A stretch of DNA of 5,715 nucleotides from Actinomycetota bacterium (GTDB taxonomy: Bacteria; Actinomycetota; Actinomycetes; UBA12327). Positions 1-5,659 of this stretch are shown here, in pieces (the stretch's first letter is position 1; each line of letters starts with the position of its first letter). The notes under the pieces were generated by a model. The model did not search any database. It was not told the DNA's origin and saw nothing but the letters and a program-made list of their open reading frames with translations. Location: assembly GCA_026392555.1 (NCBI GenBank), contig JAPLBW010000070.1:1-5715 (forward strand), written 5' to 3'. The position numbers and the translations under genes are program-made.

Positions 1-96
1 GGCACCCCGGCTGGCGTGTCCACATTGCACGCGGGGGACACGGTCGAGGTGCGTATCGAAGGCATTGGTTCGCTGATAAATTCAGTGTCCAACTAG
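1..96 (+). CDS. Fumarylacetoacetate hydrolase (FAH) family protein, C-terminal end only
   Basis: The window opens in frame inside a coding region whose last 31 residues are visible before a TAG stop. The readable tail contains GTPAGVS, then HAGDTVEVRIEGIG, then a short hydrophilic end. This is the usual closing motif of FAH-family enzymes (GTPAGVG, then GD-VEVEIEGIG-L-N), a fold used by hydrolases, decarboxylases and isomerases acting on beta-diketo or oxo acids. The metal-binding glutamates and most of the catalytic domain lie upstream of the window, so the substrate cannot be named. In actinobacteria a FAH-family gene commonly precedes gltX, which agrees with the placement. The 16-bp gap to gltX suggests cotranscription. 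The family call is good; the specific function is unknown. Confidence 0.8.
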   Translation, partial: GTPAGVSTLHAGDTVEVRIEGIGSLINSVSN

Positions 97-98
97 AC

Positions 99-106
99 AA
101 GGTGAT
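99..106 (+). promoter_or_regulatory. Ribosome binding site of gltX
   Basis: AAGGTGAT lies six bases before the GTG at 113 and matches the anti-Shine-Dalgarno sequence well. It supports GTG-113 as the gltX start. The earlier GTG at 102 reaches a stop after four codons. Confidence 0.65.
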
Positions 107-112
107 GACACT

Positions 113-1624
113 GTGACTTCGGGTTCCTTGAACCATCCGCTGGACCCCTCGGTCCGCGTACGTTTTTGCCCATCTCCTACCGGCAATCCGCACGTGGGCC
201 TCGTGCGAACGGCTCTGTTCAACTGGGCCTTTGCGCGACACAACGGTGGCACGTTCGTTTTTCGCATTGAAGACACCGATTCTGCGCGCGACAGCGAAGA
301 AAGCTACGAAGCCTTACTCGAAAGCTTGGCGTGGCTTGGGTTGGACTGGGACGAAGGACCGGTCGTTGGTGGTCCGCATGCCCCTTATCGGCAAAGTGAG
401 CGGCTCGAGATCTATCGCGACGTTGCACGCCAACTGCTCGATGCTGGATTGGCGTATGAATCGTTTTCTACGCCCGAAGAAGTCGAAGAGCGCCACGTCG
501 CCAAGGGGGCAAACCCCAAACTCGGCTATGACAACTTTGATCGAGACTTAAGCCACGAGCAACGAGCGCAGTTTCGTTCGATGGGGCGCGATCCCGTATT
601 GCGTCTAAAGATGCCGGCCGAGGATTTGGTTGTACAGGACCTCATTCGTGGCGAGATTACCTTTCCGGCTGGCTCGATCCCGGACTATGTGATTGTTCGC
701 GGTAATGGTGAGCCGCTGTACACCTTGGTAAACCCCGTTGATGATGCCTTGATGGACATCACTCACGTGCTGCGTGGTGAAGACCTCTTGTCCTCAACGC
801 CTCGCCAAATGGCCATGTATCAGGCGTTGGCTCAGATCGGCGTGGGATCGGGCACAACTCCCACCTTTGGCCACCTGCCCTATGTCATGGGCGAGGGCAA
901 CAAGAAGCTCAGCAAGCGTGACCCCGAGTCAGCGATTGGCTTCTATCGCGACCATGGCTTTATCCCTGAAGGATTATTGAATTACCTGTCCCTCCTGGGC
1001 TGGTCGTTGAGTGAGGATCGAGACATCTTCTCGATTACCGAAATGGTTGAGGCCTTTGAGATCTCCAGGGTCAACGCCAATCCGGCGCGATTTGATCTGA
1101 AAAAGGCCGAATCAATTAACTCCTCCCACATCCGCGAACTTGACCCCACGGATTTTGCTGCTCGAATTCAGGACCGCCTGATCCTCGACGGCGTGATTGC
1201 GGCCGAACCGTCTTCGCAACAGCGCGACCTAGTGACCAAAGCCGCACCCTTGGTGCAAGAACGTATGGGATTGCTCAGTGAGGCCGCCCCCATGTTGGGG
1301 TTCTTGTTTGTCACTGACGCGGAATTTGCTTTTGATCCGGCACCGGCCAATAAGGCCTTGGGTGCGGCCGCCCACTCAGTGCTCGATGCGGCCAAAGGAG
1401 CCTTAGAAGGCCTGACGGACTTCACAACGGAGACGATCGAACACGCTTTGCGAAGTGCGCTTATTGAAAAAATGGAACTCAAGCCCAAGACAGCCTTCGC
1501 ACCGTTGCGTGTGGCCATGACGGGGAGATTGATCTCACCACCGTTGTTTGAGTCAATGGAATTGTTAGGCAAAGAAAAGTCTTTGGCTCGCCTTGCTCGC
1601 GCAAGGGACTATCAAGCCTCGTGA
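113..1624 (+). CDS. gltX: Glutamyl-tRNA synthetase (GluRS), probably non-discriminating
   Basis: This cytoplasmic class I aminoacyl-tRNA synthetase attaches glutamate to tRNA-Glu. In organisms without GlnRS it also makes Glu-tRNA-Gln, which GatCAB amidates. The protein has 503 residues, normal for the family. Its N-terminal Rossmann catalytic domain carries FCPSPTG (18-24) and the HIGH-equivalent HVGL (27-30), followed by FRIEDTD (50-56). The KMSKS-equivalent KLSKR is at 265-269. The rest is the helical anticodon-binding domain, ending in the conserved PLRVAMTGR (464-472) and SPPLFESMELLG (475-486). The cysteines of the E. coli zinc site are absent: the region reads YESFSTPEE (115-123), typical of actinobacterial enzymes. 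GTG-113 has a good Shine-Dalgarno. The stop overlaps the next gene by 4 bp, and tRNA-Gln and tRNA-Glu lie downstream. The enzyme assignment is secure; the tRNA specificity is inferred from phylum. Confidence 0.98.
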   Translation: MTSGSLNHPLDPSVRVRFCPSPTGNPHVGLVRTALFNWAFARHNGGTFVFRIEDTDSARDSEESYEALLESLAWLGLDWDEGPVVGGPHAPYRQSERLEIYRDVARQLLDAGLAYESFSTPEEVEERHVAKGANPKLGYDNFDRDLSHEQRAQFRSMGRDPVLRLKMPAEDLVVQDLIRGEITFPAGSIPDYVIVRGNGEPLYTLVNPVDDALMDITHVLRGEDLLSSTPRQMAMYQALAQIGVGSGTTPTFGHLPYVMGEGNKKLSKRDPESAIGFYRDHGFIPEGLLNYLSLLGWSLSEDRDIFSITEMVEAFEISRVNANPARFDLKKAESINSSHIRELDPTDFAARIQDRLILDGVIAAEPSSQQRDLVTKAAPLVQERMGLLSEAAPMLGFLFVTDAEFAFDPAPANKALGAAAHSVLDAAKGALEGLTDFTTETIEHALRSALIEKMELKPKTAFAPLRVAMTGRLISPPLFESMELLGKEKSLARLARARDYQAS

Positions 1625-2583
1625 CGTTTGGTTCGGATGCAGACCAATGGCGGATGCCTGAGCCGCCAGTAGATGTTGACCGACCATATCTTCGACTCCT
1701 TCGCAATTCGACGTATCGCTGGTGGAAGCCACTCGTGGGATTGGGCTTATTCTTCTGGACTTATCTCAGCGTGATCGCGGTATTGGTCATCGTTCCCGGG
1801 GTTGCTTACGTTTCGGTCAAAGGAAATATTGATTTCCTCAACGATCAGGGCTCGCCCCTGGTATTCCTGATCACCAATGTCAGTTTGGCTGCCCTTATTC
1901 CGTGCGCCATGTTTGCCGTGTGGGCGGTCCATCGGATGGACCCTCGCTTCCTGATCTCAGTGGCCAAGCGCTTTCGCTGGAATTGGTTTTGGCGCTGTGT
2001 GGGAATTTCGACCGCTGTGGTTGTGGGTACGTATGTCTTAGCCAGTGTCTTGCCGGTGGGGGGCGAGAGTTCCGTAGGAGCTAGCCGAAGCTCGGTCGGC
2101 ACATTCGTTGGTTTGGCCTTAGTGGTTGTACTCACGACACCGCTTCAGGCTGCTGGCGAAGAATTCGCTTTTCGTGGCTACCTGGGTCAGGCGATTGGCG
2201 CTTGGGTGAAATTTCCCGCGGTGTCAATCGTCATCACGTCGGTGTTGTTTGCCCTGGCTCATGGTGGGCAAAGTGCACCACTGTTTTTGGATCGTTTCGC
2301 CTTCGGACTGGTGGCCGGCTTCTTGGTCATGCGCACCGGTGGCCTAGAGATCTCAATCGCGCTGCACACGGTGAACAATTTTGTGGCGCTTTTAGCGGCG
2401 GCGGCGTACTCGAACTTCTCCGAGCAATTGACCTCGCCAGATGCCCCATGGTCCCTCGTGTTGATTGACCTGGTGCAGTTGACGATCTTCGTCGTAGTGG
2501 CTGAGACGATGCGAAAGCGCTGGATGAGACAGGGCCGTTTGCAAGTCAGCGGGGGTGCGAGCAGCCGACCTGAGGGCTTGTAG
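1621..2583 (+). CDS. CPBP-family (CAAX protease / bacteriocin-processing) intramembrane glutamic metalloprotease homologue
   Basis: This 320-residue polytopic membrane protein carries the three signature motifs of the CPBP/Abi (Rce1-like) family. They are EExxxR as E180-E181-FAF-R185, FxxxH as F210-ALA-H214, and HxxxN as H249-TVN-N253. All expected catalytic residues are present, so it could be an active protease. Hydrophobic segments lie at about 38-62, 79-103, 122-146, 161-175, 199-213, 226-238, 246-264 and 279-296. The N-terminus is hydrophilic without a signal peptide, and the C-terminal tail (297-320) is basic and polar. GTG-1621 overlaps the gltX stop as GTGA, implying translational coupling; the nearest purine-rich site (AAGGGA, 1603-1608) is 12 bases away. 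ATG-1654 is a less likely alternative start. Family members process prenylated proteins, bacteriocins or anti-sigma factors; the substrate here is unknown. No bacteriocin-like gene is nearby. Confidence 0.9.
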   Translation: MTFGSDADQWRMPEPPVDVDRPYLRLLRNSTYRWWKPLVGLGLFFWTYLSVIAVLVIVPGVAYVSVKGNIDFLNDQGSPLVFLITNVSLAALIPCAMFAVWAVHRMDPRFLISVAKRFRWNWFWRCVGISTAVVVGTYVLASVLPVGGESSVGASRSSVGTFVGLALVVVLTTPLQAAGEEFAFRGYLGQAIGAWVKFPAVSIVITSVLFALAHGGQSAPLFLDRFAFGLVAGFLVMRTGGLEISIALHTVNNFVALLAAAAYSNFSEQLTSPDAPWSLVLIDLVQLTIFVVVAETMRKRWMRQGRLQVSGGASSRPEGL

Positions 2584-2586
2584 ACT
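2581..2586 (+). promoter_or_regulatory. Candidate -10 element for the tRNA-Gln/tRNA-Glu unit
   Basis: TAGACT overlaps the TAG stop of the protease gene and fits the TANNNT pattern of actinobacterial vegetative promoters. It would start transcription around 2593, leaving a leader of about 23 nt before tRNA-Gln. I see no convincing -35 hexamer 16-19 bp upstream, so read-through from gltX or a weakly conserved promoter is equally possible. Confidence 0.3.
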
Positions 2587-2592
2587 AGGCAC

Positions 2593-2611
2593 TTCGCTGC
2601 TCGTTGGCGAA
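2593..2611 (+). repeat. Small inverted repeat in the tRNA-Gln 5' leader
   Basis: TTCGC (2593-2597) is complementary to GCGAA (2607-2611). Two G-T wobble pairs can extend the stem inward, leaving a five-base loop. It ends four bases before the mature tRNA-Gln 5' end, so it could sit in the leader removed by RNase P. A 5-bp match can occur by chance. Confidence 0.35.
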
Positions 2612-2615
2612 CCCA

Positions 2616-2687
2616 TGGGGTATGGGGTAATTGGCAGCCCAACTGGTTCTGGTCCAGTTAGTCTAGGTTCGAGTCCTGGTACCCCAG
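2616..2687 (+). tRNA. tRNA-Gln, anticodon CTG
   Basis: A full 72-nt cloverleaf can be drawn. The acceptor stem is TGGGGTA (2616-2622) with TACCCCA (2680-2686). The D stem is GGG (2625-2627) with CCC (2638-2640). The anticodon stem is ACTGG/CCAGT (2642-2646, 2654-2658), and its loop holds CTG at 2649-2651, which reads CAG. The T arm is CTAGG-TTCGAGT-CCTGG. The discriminator base is G (2687), as is usual for tRNA-Gln. The 3' CCA is not encoded: the next bases are CGG, so a CCA-adding enzyme is required. In actinobacteria this tRNA is normally charged with Glu by GluRS and then amidated by GatCAB. It lies 32 bp after the protease gene and 71 bp before tRNA-Glu. Confidence 0.97.
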
Positions 2688-2688
2688 C

Positions 2689-2724
2689 GGTGAAATGGTC
2701 TGGTAAATCGGTACCGTTTCCACC
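2689..2724 (+). repeat. Imperfect hairpin 1 in the tRNA spacer
   Basis: GGTGAAATGGT (2689-2699) pairs with ACCGTTTCCACC (2713-2724), giving 11 bp including one T-G wobble, with one bulged C and a 13-nt loop. It begins right after the discriminator base of tRNA-Gln. No T-run follows, so it is not a standard terminator. A role as a 3' trailer structure guiding processing of the dicistronic precursor is inference. Confidence 0.5.
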
Positions 2725-2729
2725 TCTCA

Positions 2730-2754
2730 CATGCGTCCGTTGTACAGATGCATG
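2730..2754 (+). repeat. Hairpin 2 in the tRNA spacer
   Basis: CATGCGTC (2730-2737) pairs with GATGCATG (2747-2754) over 8 bp including one G-T wobble. After a C-A mismatch, GT (2739-2740) pairs with AC (2744-2745), closing a 3-nt loop. It ends four bases before the tRNA-Glu 5' end and is not followed by a T-run. It could present the precursor to RNase P or other RNases; that role is inferred. Confidence 0.5.
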
Positions 2755-2758
2755 CCTT

Positions 2759-2834
2759 GGCCCCGTTGTGTAGCGGCCTAGCACGCCGCCCTCTCAAGGC
2801 GGTAGCGCGGGTTCGAATCCCGTCGGGGCTACCA
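2759..2834 (+). tRNA. tRNA-Glu, anticodon CTC
   Basis: This is a 76-nt cloverleaf. The acceptor stem is GGCCCCG (2759-2765) with CGGGGCT (2824-2830), with a G-T pair at position 1-72. The discriminator is A, and CCA is encoded (2832-2834). The D stem GTGT/GCAC encloses AGCGGCCTA. The anticodon stem is CCGCC/GGCGG, and the loop holds CTC at 2793-2795, which reads GAG. The T arm is GCGGG-TTCGAAT-CCCGT. It is one of the substrates of the GltX encoded upstream and probably shares a precursor with tRNA-Gln, ending at the terminator just downstream. The isoacceptor for GAA is not in the window. Confidence 0.97.
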
Positions 2835-2837
2835 AGG

Positions 2838-2864
2838 AAGCGATCCCTCGTGGATCGCTTTTTT
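2838..2864 (+). terminator. Rho-independent terminator of the tRNA unit
   Basis: AAGCGATCC (2838-2846) and GGATCGCTT (2852-2860) form a perfect 9-bp stem around a CTCGT loop. The T-run counts six T from 2859 to 2864. It starts four bases after the tRNA-Glu CCA end. On the minus strand the hairpin is followed by CTTCCTTGG rather than a T-run, so it should serve the convergent regulator gene only weakly. Confidence 0.9.
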
Positions 2865-2874
2865 GTTGGTGGAG

Positions 2875-3594
2875 TTAATCGCTACTGGACGCGATCGCTT
2901 CAGTAATTGCTCGTGCTGCCTGAACCACCGCGTTGCCATGCAGGCGCCCAGGGGATTTGGACAACCGCTCGAGGGGTCCCGACACACTGATCGCGCCAAC
3001 TACTCGACCACTGGGTCCTCGCACGGGTGCAGAAACCGAGCCCACGCCGGGTTCACGTTCACCCACTGAGTGCGCCCAGCCTCGGCGCCGCACACTGGCT
3101 AGTACTCGTGCATCAAACCGAGCACCGGCTAGATCGGTCAATAGTCGTTCAGCCTCTTCCCAAGCCAGCAAGACTTGAGCGGCCGATCCCGCGTTCATGG
3201 TCAGCACTGCACCGACGGGTACTGAATCGCGTAGACCGCTAGGTCGATCGGCAGCCGCGACACAAATGCGTTGAGTGCCTTGTCGGCGATACAGCTGGGT
3301 GCTTTCCCCGGTCGAATCGCGAAGCCGCGTCAAGACCGGAGTCGAGGCAGCGATCAATCGATCTTGTCCAGTAGCTGCCGATAACTCCACGCAGCGGGGA
3401 CCCAGAATGAAGCGACCTTGTAGGTCGCGCGCGACCAGTCGGTGATGTTCAAGGGCCATGGCCAGTCGGTGTGCAGTCGGTCGAGGCAGCCCGGTGGTCT
3501 CGACTAAGTCGGCTAAGGATTGCGGTCCCGCCTCCAAAGCAGCCAGCACAAGGGCCGCCTTGTCGATGACTCCGACTCCGCTAGAGTTGTCCAT
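2875..3594 (-). CDS. ndgR: IclR-family transcriptional regulator, NdgR/LtbR type
   Basis: This 239-residue cytoplasmic DNA-binding protein controls leucine and other amino-acid biosynthesis genes in actinobacteria (NdgR in Streptomyces, LtbR in Corynebacterium). The N-terminal winged helix-turn-helix covers about 9-62. It includes a recognition-helix stretch GLPRPTAHRLAMALEHH (35-51) and the wing GRFILGP (60-66). The C-terminal IclR effector domain (about 75-236) contains ESTQLYRR (97-104), RICVAAADRPSGLRDSVPVG (109-128), RRRGWAHSVGEREPGV (169-184) and SVSAPVRG (186-193). I start it at the ATG at 3594 (MDNSSGVGV, the conserved family start) rather than seven codons upstream. No Shine-Dalgarno precedes it, but a promoter is placed for leaderless transcription exactly there. 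It is divergent from leuCD, its expected target. The effector cannot be read from sequence. Confidence 0.95.
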   Translation of the reverse strand: MDNSSGVGVIDKAALVLAALEAGPQSLADLVETTGLPRPTAHRLAMALEHHRLVARDLQGRFILGPRCVELSAATGQDRLIAASTPVLTRLRDSTGESTQLYRRQGTQRICVAAADRPSGLRDSVPVGAVLTMNAGSAAQVLLAWEEAERLLTDLAGARFDARVLASVRRRGWAHSVGEREPGVGSVSAPVRGPSGRVVGAISVSGPLERLSKSPGRLHGNAVVQAARAITEAIASSSD

Positions 3595-3600
3595 AGCGTG

Positions 3601-3629
3601 ATACTGCCGTCTCAAATCGTGAGATGCAA
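3601..3629 (-). promoter_or_regulatory. Predicted leaderless promoter of the IclR regulator gene
   Basis: Read on the minus strand, TTGCAT (3629-3624) and CAGTAT (3606-3601) are separated by exactly 17 bp. The -10 hexamer occupies positions -12 to -7 relative to the A of the ATG at 3594, so transcription would begin on the start codon. With no Shine-Dalgarno upstream, this suggests a leaderless mRNA, a common arrangement in actinobacteria. Confidence 0.6.
3610..3624. promoter_or_regulatory. Candidate operator for the IclR/NdgR regulator
   Basis: TCTCA (3610-3614) and TGAGA (3620-3624) form a perfect inverted repeat with a 5-bp spacer, 15 bp in total. It lies in the 53-bp gap between the divergent regulator and leuC, almost wholly within the -35/-10 spacer of the predicted regulator promoter. 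IclR-family dimers bind palindromes of about this size, and LtbR/NdgR proteins are known to bind upstream of leuCD. The exact half-site is not verified against a published motif. Confidence 0.45.
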
Positions 3630-3637
3630 GTACGACT

Positions 3638-3643
3638 GGAGGT
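3638..3643 (+). promoter_or_regulatory. Ribosome binding site of leuC
   Basis: GGAGGT is a near-perfect Shine-Dalgarno ending four bases before the ATG at 3648. It decides between that ATG and the in-frame ATGs at 3624 and 3660. The 3648 start gives MGQTMAEKVWD, matching the usual LeuC N-terminus. Confidence 0.85.
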
Positions 3644-3647
3644 CCTC

Positions 3648-5054
3648 ATGGGGCAAACAATGGCCGAGAAGGTCTGGGATGCGCACCTAGTGCGTCGGGT
3701 TGAAGGCGAACCAGACCTCATTTATATCGACCTGCATTTGATTCATGAAGTCACGAGCCCGCAGGCCTTTGATGGACTGCGAGCGGCTGGTCGCGATGTC
3801 CGGCGCATGGATCTGACGCTCGCCACTGAGGATCACAACGTTCCTACCCAAAACATTGATCAGCCCATCGCTGACCCGATCAGTAATGCTCAGGTCCAGG
3901 CATTGCGGACCAACACCGAAGTATTTGATGTCCCGATCTTCCCGCTGGGAAATGTCGAGCAGGGGATCGTGCACGTGGTTGGACCACAACTGGGACTGAC
4001 TCAGCCAGGTATGACGGTGGTGTGTGGCGACAGCCACACCGCTACACACGGAGCTTTTGGCGCACTGGCCTTTGGTATTGGCACCAGCGAGGTTGAGCAC
4101 GTCTTGGCCACGCAAACATTGCCGCTCAAGCCGTTTAAGACCATGTCCATCACGGTTGAAGGCGACTTGCCACCCGGTGTGACGGCAAAAGACTTGATTT
4201 TGAATATCATCGCGACCATCGGTACCGGTGGCGGTCAAGGTCACGTTCTCGAATACCGTGGCGCAGCCATTGAGGCGTTGTCGATGGAAGCGCGCATGAC
4301 CGTGTGCAACATGTCGGTCGAAGCCGGTGCGCGCGCAGGCATGATCGCCCCTGACCAAACCACCTTTGACTACCTGCAAGGCCGCCCACACGCACCCAAG
4401 GGTGAGCAGTGGGACGAGGCTGTGGAGTACTGGAAGAGCCTGCGCACTGATGATGACACCGTGTTCGACAAGACTGTCGTCATCGACGCTTCAACGTTGT
4501 CACCGTTTGTGACCTGGGGAACTAACCCTGGTCAAGGTCTGCCGCTGTCAGCCAACGTTCCGAGCGTAGATGACTTTAGTGATCCATCGGACCGCGCAGC
4601 TGCTGAGCGCGCGCTGGAATACATGGACCTCACGCCGGGCACACCGTTGCGCGATATTGAAGTCGATGCGGTGTTCATCGGCTCGTGCACTAACGGTCGA
4701 ATCGAAGACCTTCGTGCCGTTGCTGAAGTGCTCAAGGGTCGCAAGGTCGCTGACTCGGTGAAGATGTTGGTGGTTCCTGGTTCGGTGCGGGTACGCCTTG
4801 AAGCCGAAGCCGAAGGCTTGGACAAGATCTTCACTGAAGCTGGTGCGCAATGGCGTCATGCCGGCTGCTCCATGTGCATGGGAATGAACCCTGACTTCTT
4901 GGATTCTGGTTTGCGCAGTGCGTCAACGTCGAACCGCAACTTTGAAGGCCGGCAAGGTCCCGGCGCCCGCACACACTTGGTCTCACCAGTGGTTGCAGCC
5001 GCTACCGCGATCACTGGCCACCTATCCGCACCCGCCGACTTGCCGACTGTCTAA
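3648..5054 (+). CDS. leuC: 3-isopropylmalate dehydratase large subunit (isopropylmalate isomerase)
   Basis: LeuC carries the 4Fe-4S cluster of the cytoplasmic LeuCD enzyme. The enzyme isomerises 2-isopropylmalate to 3-isopropylmalate through dehydration and rehydration in leucine biosynthesis. The 468-residue length is typical. The aconitase-type motifs are intact: CGDSHTATHGAFG (126-138), GTNPGQG (291-297), GSCTNGR (345-351) and CSMCMGMNPD (407-416). The cluster ligands fall at C347, C407 and C410, the numbering known for E. coli LeuC. The substrate-binding segment STSNRNFEGRQG starts at about 426. The N-terminal VTSPQAFDGLR (35-45) is also canonical. The start at 3648 is set by the strong Shine-Dalgarno. 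leuD follows 11 bp after the stop, so the two should be cotranscribed and made stoichiometrically. Regulation by the divergent IclR protein is expected. Confidence 0.99.
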   Translation: MGQTMAEKVWDAHLVRRVEGEPDLIYIDLHLIHEVTSPQAFDGLRAAGRDVRRMDLTLATEDHNVPTQNIDQPIADPISNAQVQALRTNTEVFDVPIFPLGNVEQGIVHVVGPQLGLTQPGMTVVCGDSHTATHGAFGALAFGIGTSEVEHVLATQTLPLKPFKTMSITVEGDLPPGVTAKDLILNIIATIGTGGGQGHVLEYRGAAIEALSMEARMTVCNMSVEAGARAGMIAPDQTTFDYLQGRPHAPKGEQWDEAVEYWKSLRTDDDTVFDKTVVIDASTLSPFVTWGTNPGQGLPLSANVPSVDDFSDPSDRAAAERALEYMDLTPGTPLRDIEVDAVFIGSCTNGRIEDLRAVAEVLKGRKVADSVKMLVVPGSVRVRLEAEAEGLDKIFTEAGAQWRHAGCSMCMGMNPDFLDSGLRSASTSNRNFEGRQGPGARTHLVSPVVAAATAITGHLSAPADLPTV

Positions 5055-5059
5055 AGGAA
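5053..5059 (+). promoter_or_regulatory. Ribosome binding site of leuD
   Basis: AAAGGAA overlaps the leuC stop and ends six bases before ATG-5066. The in-frame TTG at 5060 directly abuts this site and so cannot use it, which makes ATG-5066 the better start. Confidence 0.75.
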
Positions 5060-5065
5060 TTGACC

Positions 5066-5659
5066 ATGGAAAAATTCACCGTGCTCACTGGAATCGCGAC
5101 TCCGTTGCGTATGAGCAATGTCGATACTGATCAGATCATCCCCGGCGAATACCTCAAGCGTATTTCCCGCCATGGGTATGAAGATGCCTTGTTTGCGGGC
5201 TGGCGTACGGATCCTGATTTTGTCTTGAATCAGCCGCAATATGCCGGTTCACCGATCCTGGTGGCTGGACCTGACTTTGGCACCGGCTCATCGCGCGAGC
5301 ACGCGGTATGGGCGTTGCAGGACTATGGATTCAAGGTCGTCTTGTCGTCACGATTTGCTGACATCTTTCGCGGCAACTCTGGCAAGGTGGGATTGTTGAC
5401 CGCCGCAGTCGATCAGGTCGACATTGAAGCCTTGTGGACCGCGATGGATGCCGATCCCGCCTTGAGTGTTGTCGTGGATTTGGAAAAGCGTGAAGTGCGC
5501 TGGCTTGATCGAGTAGTCACCTTTGAGGTTGACGACTACGTTCGCTGGCGTTTGATGGAAGGCCTTGATGACATCGGCATCACGCTGCGTCACGAAGCGG
5601 ACATCACCGCTTTTGAAGCCAAGCGCCCCGCGTGGCTTCCGACCACTCCTGCTCGATAA
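5066..5659 (+). CDS. leuD: 3-isopropylmalate dehydratase small subunit
   Basis: LeuD is the swivelling small subunit that completes the isopropylmalate isomerase active site with LeuC. The 197-residue protein begins MEKFTVLTG, the usual family N-terminus. It contains SNVDTDQIIPGEYLKR (17-32), then GPDFGTGSSREHA (68-80), whose flexible loop and SSRE signature contact substrate, then FADIFRGNSGK (97-107) just after. The length matches the proteobacterial and actinobacterial LeuD form rather than the shorter archaeal one. It sits 11 bp behind leuC with its own Shine-Dalgarno. Its C-terminal tail (KRPAWLPTT) is normal, and no frameshift or missing motif is seen. Confidence 0.99.
   Translation: MEKFTVLTGIATPLRMSNVDTDQIIPGEYLKRISRHGYEDALFAGWRTDPDFVLNQPQYAGSPILVAGPDFGTGSSREHAVWALQDYGFKVVLSSRFADIFRGNSGKVGLLTAAVDQVDIEALWTAMDADPALSVVVDLEKREVRWLDRVVTFEVDDYVRWRLMEGLDDIGITLRHEADITAFEAKRPAWLPTTPAR

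Noticed and set aside
1168..1572. 134-codon minus-strand frame inside gltX
   Set aside because: It is antisense to conserved GluRS sequence, with low-complexity Ala/Ser-rich content and no family resemblance.
2709..2716. CGGTACCG 8-bp palindrome in the tRNA spacer
   Set aside because: It is better explained as part of the loop and 3' arm of hairpin 1; no repeat copies were seen elsewhere in the window.
2392..2784. 130-codon minus-strand frame crossing the tRNA genes
   Set aside because: It runs antisense through tRNA-Gln, the spacer and part of tRNA-Glu and the protease gene, so it is not a plausible gene.
3595..3615. Extended start of the IclR gene, seven codons upstream (3615)
   Set aside because: The family N-terminus is MDNSSGVGV, beginning at 3594, and the extension overlaps the predicted promoter -10.
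3624..3647. Extended leuC start at ATG-3624
   Set aside because: The eight extra codons do not match LeuC N-termini, would encode across the Shine-Dalgarno, and ATG-3648 is perfectly spaced behind GGAGGT.
3639..3647. GAGG-T-CCTC palindrome over the leuC Shine-Dalgarno as a sequestering hairpin
   Set aside because: A one-base loop cannot form; opening it to a three-base loop leaves only 3 bp, too weak to regulate translation.
3687..4391. 234-codon open frame on the minus strand inside leuC
   Set aside because: It lies wholly antisense to a secure leuC, has no recognisable domain or ribosome binding site, and its composition is that of a shadow frame in moderately GC-rich coding DNA.
5060..5065. 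TTG-5060 as leuD start
   Set aside because: It abuts the Shine-Dalgarno with no spacer; ATG-5066 has proper spacing and gives the conserved MEKFT start.
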